Below, piece by piece: positions 54,201 to 60,232 of a stretch of DNA of 64,000 nucleotides. The DNA is from an uncultured Bacteroidales bacterium (GTDB taxonomy: Bacteria > Bacteroidota > Bacteroidia > Bacteroidales > P3), in contig CALUMK010000006.1 in the NCBI GenBank assembly GCA_944321735.1, positions 44,845 through 108,844 on the forward strand, given 5' to 3'. Positions within the stretch are counted from its first letter, which is position 1, and the number at the start of each line of letters is the position of its first letter. A program made the translations under genes and the position numbers. The notes under the pieces were generated by a model. It ran no database searches, was not told the origin of the DNA, and saw nothing but the letters and a program-made list of their open reading frames with translations.

Positions 54201-54669
54201 CCCGGCTGTCGAGCGATGCCAAAGCCATGGAAAGGTAAAGGTATTGATATCCCAAGGAGTCAAGCCCCAAATCCTGCATCGCTTTGGCGTATGTATGCAG
54301 ATTCTTGGTCAGTTCGTCGCCTCCCGTCTTGTACAGGCCTTGGTTTATCTGGCACAATGCCCGCAATAGGGAAAACCACGTTTGTTTTCTCTTCGGCAGG
54401 GAGGCTTCCGCCAACACCGTATCCAAAGAACGCAATGCCGCCGCATAATCTTCCACCATCAAGTACCCGGCCAATTCCGCCGGACAGATGCCGGCTTTCC
54501 ATGCCTTCCCGGCCTTGATTTCAGAAGTCCTGGAGATGCGGGCATTTTCCGCTTCGGAATCAAAGGGAATCATCAAAAAGCAGCAACAGGCTGCCAGCAT
54601 GCACAGGAAACGGAATGTTTTTCCATGAACTGTTTTTTCCGTGCAGCGGGATTGAGCGAAACTATCCAT
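51292..54669 (-). CDS. Secreted TPR-CHAT caspase-like peptidase
   Basis: 1125 residues from the ATG at 54669. It begins with a signal-like segment ('FRFLCMLAACCCFLMIPF'). A helical TPR superstructure covers about 60-720 ('YAKAEQYWSLAGQLGQGDKE', 'NGDYPEALRLYRQYD'). The C-terminal CHAT domain (about 820-1125) has catalytic His in 'VLHLATHGFYL' and Cys in 'VVVLSACETALGD'. CHAT proteases are caspase relatives used as effectors in several bacterial immune systems. If exported, this one would act in the periplasm. It is the intact relative of the decayed gene at 33170-35545. Confidence 0.92.
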   Translation of the reverse strand: MDSFAQSRCTEKTVHGKTFRFLCMLAACCCFLMIPFDSEAENARISRTSEIKAGKAWKAGICPAELAGYLMVEDYAAALRSLDTVLAEASLPKRKQTWFSLLRALCQINQGLYKTGGDELTKNLHTYAKAMQDLGLDSLGYQYLYLSMALASLDSRDALSALASADRAVELSRPDQWDIKAIGHIVQAYAYADKNELALAEKHLQQARDCLEKMDSPDMDGIRNLSLARAEALYAGKSDHYKEGARILAESWVWLKKNRPLDWHGQWSVLQEDVTHLANAGYFDAADACLFEAMNTLLDYWDYSLSGTVAVQDAEDNPERAASDAPISANAAAILFLSPDYAEDLASIWQDAPLGRQEIADFQRQALRNREEAMAVARPMDATETLRMLLYRSAERMVRYYSLLGGLRIGGKASTEEINARALAEQRFFFDMQSQNPDRSELFPMMGVMVCEQVLNQDRFDAGLLRFLQKSASHALWDESGRTTERILDICLKAIEQNADSLANPVWKRAAIQVLDASGDYYFHTMRYAKAEQYWSLAGQLGQGDKEMKDYYGPVLARYGLLKALNGDYPEALRLYRQYDSLFRLDSWQRAEWIVDIDAGAKRVGEYEDFFSTISQYGPELSRLDPAFTGNLYDAMLFTKGNLLMAYRQRDEVKDQSLLNVIAFVKYDSYRKKQREAAGNFSLWEALGDTAKHIMSQLCQKIVSDPDIRLGESYREIQSALGEDEVAVEFFYSYAMSPTETDTAWLYKNGISYWALVLRPGWAYPKLVYLCRDTDLDALLAEGTVVYASPWTEKLYDLCWGRLRPYLEEGETVYFSPGGLFCRVNMEVLRDAEGIQADARYHLRRLVSTKELLDNDGIASENAIENAVLYGGLTYDLEWDELYAVGQEYGRREGYQASRGFAGAGLRAGWKDLPASKNEVNAIARLLDSKGIGTSVYVGKEGSEESFKALSKRKASVLHLATHGFYLDQAEYKDKIYFERYESPFEPELGALYRSGLIFSGGQRAWLGETIPQEVEDGILLPHEILELDLSGVSVVVLSACETALGDIRQEGVMGLQYSFMLAGVDCVVMSLWQVNDYATSLLMQEFYRQLAAGEPRREALRLAQEKVKAWNSDPYYWAGFIMVE

Positions 54670-54693
54670 AATGTCTTTCTTTGCAACAAAGTG

Positions 54694-54701
54694 CAAAGAT
54701 A
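54694..54701 (-). promoter_or_regulatory. TAnnTTTG promoter box of the TPR-CHAT gene
   Basis: Minus-strand TATCTTTG, 25 bp before the ATG at 54669. It supports this start over the longer frame that begins at 54747, upstream of the promoter. Confidence 0.65.
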
Positions 54702-54768
54702 GCGAGATAGTGGAAGCCGATGATAGCGGAAGCCGAGCGCAGCGCAAGCAATTTTTCAGACCGCTTTG

Positions 54769-55272
54769 CTAAAATCCATCGTAATAAGGCGAATTCGTAC
54801 CACCCTCCCGGAGAGTCACCGTGTTTCCATATACATCAACTGAAATAGAATTCGACTTGATTACATCCCCCTTTGGATAATAGAATTCCTCGTAACAATA
54901 CCCATTTCCACTGCTATCGGTGATTTTCCAATGATCCGGATTCGAAATACAGGCTTTCTTCAAACGCTCGTAAAACGATTCGTCAACGTCCTCCGGAAGC
55001 ACATACTTATGCGTCATACTTCTATAAACATCCATGTCCCATGCTTCATATTCCGACGAATCCACCGGAGTGATTTCGGGAAATTCGACTCCGGTCAGCT
55101 CATAAAGGGCTTCCGCCGTTCCGTATTTGGTGGCACCGACATCCTTTCCACTGTAATGAACCTCACCAATATCAATGAAAGCACCCCCTACGAGCAACAA
55201 ACCGGCCCTGCCTCCCGCCGTTTTCCCCCTATTGGCTTCGGCCGCTTCATCCCCGAAAGGATTCCACGGCAC
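54769..55272 (-). CDS. Hypothetical protein, possibly 5'-truncated
   Basis: 167 residues if it starts at the GTG at 55272; there is no ATG, and an in-frame TAA lies at 55294. It reads 'GRAGLLLVGGAFIDIGEVHY' near the start, followed by an acidic, soluble-looking region ('YVLPEDVDESFYERLKKACI'). I recognise no family. Immediately upstream are four copies of the GTTAC-N15-GGTAT motif, the nearest ending 24 bp before the GTG. It may be a remnant of a longer gene. Confidence 0.5.
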   Translation of the reverse strand: MPWNPFGDEAAEANRGKTAGGRAGLLLVGGAFIDIGEVHYSGKDVGATKYGTAEALYELTGVEFPEITPVDSSEYEAWDMDVYRSMTHKYVLPEDVDESFYERLKKACISNPDHWKITDSSGNGYCYEEFYYPKGDVIKSNSISVDVYGNTVTLREGGTNSPYYDGF

Positions 55273-55295
55273 GGCAGGAACCGGTCTGTCTCTTT

Positions 55296-55605
55296 ATACC
55301 GAACCGAACTAAAAAGTAACCCGGCACGCCCCCATCAAAAAACTCCGTCTTACATTTCCTTTATACCGAACCGATCCAAAATGTAACCCGGTCCGCATCA
55401 ATCTTTCTCAAAAACGCCATCTTCAATCCTTAATACCGATCCGAAGCACAAGGTAACCCGACCCGCATGAATTCCTTTTCAAACCCTGCCTTGTCTTTAT
55501 GGCCAAGCGCTGGAGAAACTCCCGGCATCCATTGTTTGCCTCCGGCATCGCCCCCTCTCATAGAACGGGCTTTATTCATAATGCCGCACCCTATCAAAAG
55601 GTAAC
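55296..55605 (-). promoter_or_regulatory. Array of four GTTAC-N15-GGTAT promoter-like motifs
   Basis: GGTAT/GTTAC pairs at 55296-55320, 55363-55387, 55433-55457 and 55581-55605 (last with GGCAT). All have a 15-nt spacer on the minus strand, and each is followed by CGG-rich sequence. There is no gene in 55273-55630. Confidence 0.6.
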
Positions 55606-55633
55606 CCGGCGCAAAAACAACACCATTCAATTA

Positions 55634-55717
55634 TGGAAGTTCACCCTTCTTTTTTATCAAAAATATGGAAGTTTGCAAGCCATTTTCTTTCATTTTATGG
55701 AAGTTTATGTATCTTTG
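55634..55717 (+). promoter_or_regulatory. Promoter of the DUF4143 ATPase with three ATGGAAGTT repeats
   Basis: ATGGAAGTT recurs at about 55634, 55667 and 55697, roughly one helical triple-turn apart. TATCTTTG (55710-55717) is 20 bp before the ATG. The repeats may be operator sites. Confidence 0.5.
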
Positions 55718-55737
55718 CAACTGAAAAACAAATTATT

Positions 55738-57006
55738 ATGGAAACACAGGCCTTACTCGGCATCCTAAGTGACCAACGCGAAGAATTCAAAACAAGAGAC
55801 ACGGCTGGATTCTGCCTGCGCGAAGAAGAGAACCTATTGTCTATCAATAGTAAACTTGCACAAGTTGTCATCGGGGTCCGCCGTTGCGGAAAATCCACAC
55901 TCTGCGAACAATTCATCCGGCATCACAAAATTGCATGCGCTTATGTGAATTTTGACGATGAACGCCTCGCCTTCATGAAAACCGAGGATTTGAACCGCCT
56001 GATAGAAGCCATCTATGTCCTATACGGGGATGTCCATACCTTTTTCTTCGATGAAATCCAAAACATTGCGGCCTGGCCCCTGTTCATCAACCGGCTTCTC
56101 CGTGAACAGAAACACATATTCCTGACGGGTTCCAATGCCAAACTCTTGAGCAACGAGCTGATGACGCATCTTACCGGGAGACACAACAAAGTGGAGCTAT
56201 ACCCTTTTTCCTTCAAAGAATATTGCCAAATGAAGCGAGTGGACTTGGAGTCGCTTTCCACCAAGGCAAAAGCCGCCCGCAAGGCCGCACTGCACAGCTA
56301 TTTGACGGAAGGCGGTTTTCCCGAACTCATCAATGAAACCAATAAGAAAGGGTATATGAACGGCTTATTGGATGCCATTATCAAAAAGGACATCGCACAG
56401 CGGTTCAAAATCCGCCACATCGACACTCTCCACAGAATGGCCGGATACTTGGCCGACAATTTTGCCCAGGAGTTCACGGCCAAAAACATTGGCAAACTGT
56501 TTGAAATATCCAACCATACTGCGGAAAACTATTATTCCTACCTCAAAGAAGCCTTCTTATTGGTAGGAATCCCCAAATTCTCCTACAAGGCAAAAGAACG
56601 CATCAGAGGAGAGAAAGTCTATGTCATAGATCCTGCCTTTGTTTCCGAACGTTCCGGGACTTTCTCGCTGGCGAACTTAGGCTGGCGATTGGAAAATGCA
56701 GTCTGCATAGAACTGCTACGCCGATCCCATCCGCTTTACTACGAAGTCTTTTACTACAAGCAATCAAACTGGGAAGTGGATTTTGTCATAGCCGACAGGG
56801 GGCAAGTGACCCAACTGATCCAAGTCAGCTACGATATTTCCAATCCCAAAACCAAGGAACGGGAAATCAGAGGATTGTTCAATGCCGCTAAAATGTTCCA
56901 CTGCAGCAACCTGCTACTACTGACCTATGAGAATCACCTCGACATAACGCAAGACGGCATCAGCATTGTGGTAAAAGATGTATCCGAATGGCTTTGTGAA
57001 AAATAA
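55738..57006 (+). CDS. AAA_14/DUF4143 ATP-binding protein
   Basis: 422 residues from the ATG at 55738. The N-terminal ATPase has Walker A 'IGVRRCGKSTLCEQF', Walker B 'HTFFFDEIQNIAAW' and sensor-like 'IFLTGSNAKLLSNE'. The C-terminal DUF4143 domain (about 200-420) includes 'VYVIDPAFVSERSG' and the nuclease-like 'NWEVDFVIADRGQVTQLIQV'. This is a common multi-copy Bacteroidota family without a firm function, sometimes linked to mobile DNA. It is monocistronic with its own promoter. Confidence 0.9.
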   Translation: METQALLGILSDQREEFKTRDTAGFCLREEENLLSINSKLAQVVIGVRRCGKSTLCEQFIRHHKIACAYVNFDDERLAFMKTEDLNRLIEAIYVLYGDVHTFFFDEIQNIAAWPLFINRLLREQKHIFLTGSNAKLLSNELMTHLTGRHNKVELYPFSFKEYCQMKRVDLESLSTKAKAARKAALHSYLTEGGFPELINETNKKGYMNGLLDAIIKKDIAQRFKIRHIDTLHRMAGYLADNFAQEFTAKNIGKLFEISNHTAENYYSYLKEAFLLVGIPKFSYKAKERIRGEKVYVIDPAFVSERSGTFSLANLGWRLENAVCIELLRRSHPLYYEVFYYKQSNWEVDFVIADRGQVTQLIQVSYDISNPKTKEREIRGLFNAAKMFHCSNLLLLTYENHLDITQDGISIVVKDVSEWLCEK

Positions 57007-57076
57007 ATAGGCGCACCCAAAATCGGCCAAAACAAACCAGCCTCCTCCCCCGGATGCAAAAGAACGCAGCCTTTTG

Positions 57077-57084
57077 TACTTTTG
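57077..57084 (+). promoter_or_regulatory. TAnnTTTG box upstream of ispH
   Basis: TACTTTTG, 160 bp before the ATG. The leader contains CCAATCGGTCATTAGACGC, which matches the end of the MITE-like element at 48125. Confidence 0.45.
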
Positions 57085-57243
57085 CAGGACGATATGCCGT
57101 AGTGGCAACGCAAACGCTTAAACCCCAATCGGTCATTAGACGCACCGAGTCCGGTTCCCATCGCGGATCGACTCCTTTGGCATCTTGCGCGCCGCCGCCC
57201 GCAAACCACATGCCCGGCACATCCACCTAAACCATTTGAAACC

Positions 57244-58416
57244 ATGCCCATTATCACGATAGATACCCATTCCGGCTTTTGTTTCGGCGTGGTTCGCGCC
57301 ATAGCTGAAGCCGAACGTCAGCTTTCAGACAGAAACGCCAGCCGTCGGCAGACGAAAGACGGCACCAGCCCATGCAACCCAGCCGATGGCCATGCAGCCA
57401 ACAATCAAGACAATTCCTCTTTGCTTAACCCCGCCCCCCTCTACTGCTTGGGCGAAATCGTCCACAACACCGAGGAAGTCCAGCGGCTCGAATCCTTGGG
57501 ACTCCGGATCATCGACATGGAACAGTTCCGCCAGCTCAAGGATGCCAAAGTCCTGATCCGCGCCCATGGCGAGCCCCCATCCACCTACCAAATTGCCCAG
57601 GAGAACCGTATCCAGCTAATCGATGCCACCTGCCCCATCGTACTCAAGCTCCAGCAGCGCATCAAGGCCGGTTTCGAGCAGATGCAGGCCCAAGGCGGCC
57701 AAGTGCTGATTTTCGGCAAGGCCGGGCATGCCGAAGTCATCGGGCTCAACGGCCAGACCGGCAACCGCGCCATCGTGGTCGGATCCTTGCAGGAAGTGGA
57801 AAAGCTCGACTTCTCCAAGCCCACCATGCTCTTTTCCCAGACCACGATGGATGCCGAGAAGTACGCCGAAATAGCCCGATACATCGCCGCCCAGTGCCAA
57901 AAGTACCAAGTGGAATTCAAGTCGGTGGACAGCATCTGCAAGAGCATGAGCCAGCGCGCCGGACAGCTCCGGGAGTTCGCCCTCCAACAGGATGCCATCG
58001 TCTTTGTGAGCGGCAAGCAGAGTTCCAACGGCAAATACCTCTATTCCATCTGCCGCAGCTACAATCCCGACACCTTCTTTGTCAGCAGCGCCGACGAACT
58101 CAAGGCCGGAGATTTCCTCGATGCCCAAGGCCAAAACCGCTTTGCACGAATCGGCGTCTGCGGCGCCACCTCCACCCCGATGTGGCTGATGGAGGATGTA
58201 GCCCGGCATATCCACCAGTTCTGTCCCGAGCCGACCGATGCCGCTGGGAGCGAATCCCATACCGCGGTGTCCCCAAACCCAAAATGCACACCTAGCTCCG
58301 CCGTTCCCCAATCCGGTCATACTGTAGAAAAACGCCCGGCATCGGAAGAGATCCGACAGCCGATCCCGGCATCGGACAATTCCAAACAGCCCGGCCCGGA
58401 ACCGGAATCCCTCTAA
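57244..58416 (+). CDS. ispH: 4-hydroxy-3-methylbut-2-enyl diphosphate reductase
   Basis: 390 residues; the last enzyme of the MEP isoprenoid pathway, an iron-sulfur protein. The three cluster cysteines lie in 'GFCFGVVRAI', 'DATCPIVLK' and 'GVCGATSTPMWL'. The conserved 'IRAHGEPPSTY' is present. Two additions are unusual: an insert of about 45 polar residues after the first motif (about 28-70) and a Pro/Ser-rich tail of about 60 residues. Both are probably disordered. It is followed 12 bp later by recF. Confidence 0.95.
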   Translation: MPIITIDTHSGFCFGVVRAIAEAERQLSDRNASRRQTKDGTSPCNPADGHAANNQDNSSLLNPAPLYCLGEIVHNTEEVQRLESLGLRIIDMEQFRQLKDAKVLIRAHGEPPSTYQIAQENRIQLIDATCPIVLKLQQRIKAGFEQMQAQGGQVLIFGKAGHAEVIGLNGQTGNRAIVVGSLQEVEKLDFSKPTMLFSQTTMDAEKYAEIARYIAAQCQKYQVEFKSVDSICKSMSQRAGQLREFALQQDAIVFVSGKQSSNGKYLYSICRSYNPDTFFVSSADELKAGDFLDAQGQNRFARIGVCGATSTPMWLMEDVARHIHQFCPEPTDAAGSESHTAVSPNPKCTPSSAVPQSGHTVEKRPASEEIRQPIPASDNSKQPGPEPESL

Positions 58417-58428
58417 AACCTTGCCGCC

Positions 58429-59523
58429 ATGCACCTGAAACACCTCTATTTGAGCAACTTCAAGAACTATACCGAGGCCGAGCTCGACTTCTGCCCCCGG
58501 ATTAACTGCTTTGTGGGCAACAACGGCAGCGGCAAGACCAACCTCCTGGACGCGATTCATTACCTTTCCTTTTCCAAGAGCTATTTCGGTTCGGCCGACC
58601 GCGACAACATCCGCCACGGACAGGATTACTTTGCCCTCAATGGCCTGTACGAAACGGGCGATGCCGAAGCCCAAGTGAACCTCGTCCAAAAGCGAGGGCA
58701 ACGAAAATCGCTCAAGTTCAACCAAAAGGAATACGAACGCATGTCCCAGCACGTGGGGCGCATCCCCCTTATCATGGTCAGCCCGCAGGACCAGGAAATG
58801 GTTTACGGGGGCAGCGAACTGCGGCGCAAGTTCCTCGACACGGTGATTTCCCAGTTCAACCACCCCTATCTGGAACATCTCATCCTCTATAACAAAGCAC
58901 TCGAACAACGCAACCGCCTGCTCAAGCAGGACAACATCGATCTTTCCCTGCTCGAAGTCTTCGATTTCCAGCTCTGCCAGCACGGCGGACCGCTCTACGA
59001 GGAACGCAGGAAGTTCGTGGAATCCTTCATCCCTGTGTTCCAACGTTATTACCAAGAAATTGCCGGACAAGGCGAAGAAGCATCCTTGGCGTACCGTTCC
59101 TCTCTAAGCGAGAAAAGCATGGAAGACTGCCTCCGGGAGTCGGCCCAGAGAGACCGGATCCTGCAATACACCTCTTCCGGCCCGCACAAAGACGACCTGG
59201 ATCTCCTGCTCGATGCCTATCCGGTGCGCCGCTGCGGTTCCCAAGGCCAGCAGAAATCCTACTTATTGGCGTTGCGCTTGGCCCAGATGCAATATATCTC
59301 GGACATCCGTTCCGAGTTCCCTATCCTGCTCTTGGACGACATCTTCGACAAATTGGACAAGGAAAGGGTGAGCCGCCTGATGGACTTGGTGGGCCAGGAC
59401 AATTTCGGCCAAGTCTTCCTGAGCGACACCCATCACACGCGGGTTCAGGAGCTTTTTGCCCATAAACCCGTGGAACACAGAATATTCTTTATCCGGGAAG
59501 CGATGCCGGAACGAATCGAATAA
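58429..59523 (+). CDS. recF: DNA replication and repair protein RecF
   Basis: 364 residues. SMC-like ATPase motifs: Walker A 'GNNGSGKTNLLDAIHYL', signature 'SQGQQKSYLLALRL' and Walker B 'LLLDDIFDKLD', with 'SSGPHKDDLDL' in between. RecF helps load RecA at gapped DNA with RecO and RecR. The DUF721 gene begins 2 bp after its stop, an arrangement common in Bacteroidota. Confidence 0.97.
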   Translation: MHLKHLYLSNFKNYTEAELDFCPRINCFVGNNGSGKTNLLDAIHYLSFSKSYFGSADRDNIRHGQDYFALNGLYETGDAEAQVNLVQKRGQRKSLKFNQKEYERMSQHVGRIPLIMVSPQDQEMVYGGSELRRKFLDTVISQFNHPYLEHLILYNKALEQRNRLLKQDNIDLSLLEVFDFQLCQHGGPLYEERRKFVESFIPVFQRYYQEIAGQGEEASLAYRSSLSEKSMEDCLRESAQRDRILQYTSSGPHKDDLDLLLDAYPVRRCGSQGQQKSYLLALRLAQMQYISDIRSEFPILLLDDIFDKLDKERVSRLMDLVGQDNFGQVFLSDTHHTRVQELFAHKPVEHRIFFIREAMPERIE

Positions 59524-59525
59524 AA

Positions 59526-59831
59526 ATGGACACACCCAAGAAAGACCACCTCCAGGTCTCCGACCTGCACGACATCATCGAAACGATATCCAGCCGCTAT
59601 GGCTGGGATTCACATTTAGCGGAAGAACATGCCAAAGAGGTTTTCAAATCCTTGCTCGATGCCAAGACGGCGGACCGACTTGTTTCGCTTTCTGTCCATG
59701 ATGGCGTCCTCTTTGCCCGGCTCGACAGCGCGGCTGCCCGGCAAGAACTGTCCTACCGAAAGGAGATGCTACGCCAATCCATCAACGAGAAACTCCACGG
59801 GGAAGTCATCAAGACTATCGTGATACAATAA
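59526..59831 (+). CDS. DUF721/DciA-like protein
   Basis: 101 residues with the DUF721 pattern: 'DGVLFARLDSAAARQELSYR' followed by 'MLRQSINEKL' and a short strand end. DciA proteins of this family load the replicative helicase DnaB in many bacteria; this short version may do so here. It lies in an operon with recF. Confidence 0.88.
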   Translation: MDTPKKDHLQVSDLHDIIETISSRYGWDSHLAEEHAKEVFKSLLDAKTADRLVSLSVHDGVLFARLDSAAARQELSYRKEMLRQSINEKLHGEVIKTIVIQ

Positions 59832-59941
59832 TATATGGAGTCCGGGCATCTTGACACAAGAATCGGAAGCCGTGCAAGCCCCATGCAAATAGCTCATTCT
59901 GAACGATGAAAAATTTTTAGCAAAAAAAACTTCCCGAAAAG

Positions 59942-59972
59942 TTTGCAGATATCAAAAAAGGCTGTACATTTG
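59942..59972 (+). promoter_or_regulatory. Consensus promoter of tRNA-Asn
   Basis: TTTG (59942-59945), 19-bp spacer, TACATTTG (59965-59972). This is the full Bacteroidota -33/-7 consensus, 38 bp before the tRNA. Confidence 0.85.
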
Positions 59973-60010
59973 CAGCCTCAATCGCGGGGATGACCCCCGG
60001 TGAGAAACAA

Positions 60011-60084
60011 GCTTCCTTAGCTCAGCCGGTTAGAGCATCTGACTGTTAATCAGAGGGTCCTAGGTTCAAGTCCTAGAGGGAGCG
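60011..60084 (+). tRNA. tRNA-Asn (anticodon GTT)
   Basis: A complete cloverleaf. Acceptor GCTTCCT/AGGGAGC, D-arm GCTC...GAGC, anticodon arm TCTGA-CTGTTAA-TCAGA with anticodon GTT, T-arm CTAGG-TTCAAGT-CCTAG. No CCA is encoded. Confidence 0.97.
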
Positions 60085-60088
60085 CAAG

Positions 60089-60119
60089 AAAAGCCCCAGA
60101 TGTTTCTGGGGCTTTTTTC
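60089..60119 (+). terminator. Terminator of tRNA-Asn
   Basis: AAAGCCCCAGA-TGTT-TCTGGGGCTTTTTT, a perfect stem with a T6 tract. Confidence 0.92.
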
Positions 60120-60194
60120 GTATAAATCCATCGCAAGCTACGGAACGGGATTGAATCATCCTTCCGACACCTTGGCTTGACGCTCAGCTTTCGT

Positions 60195-60202
60195 TATATT
60201 TG
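60195..60202 (+). promoter_or_regulatory. TAnnTTTG promoter box of ftsK
   Basis: TATATTTG, 30 bp before the ATG at 60233. It supports that start over an earlier in-frame codon at 60200, which lies inside the box. Confidence 0.65.
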
Positions 60203-60232
60203 CGGCCACCGCACGCTCATAGACAAAAAACG

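Noticed and set aside
57616-59070. Long minus-strand frame across ispH and recF
   Set aside because: It lies antisense to two clearly identified housekeeping genes and shows no family signature.
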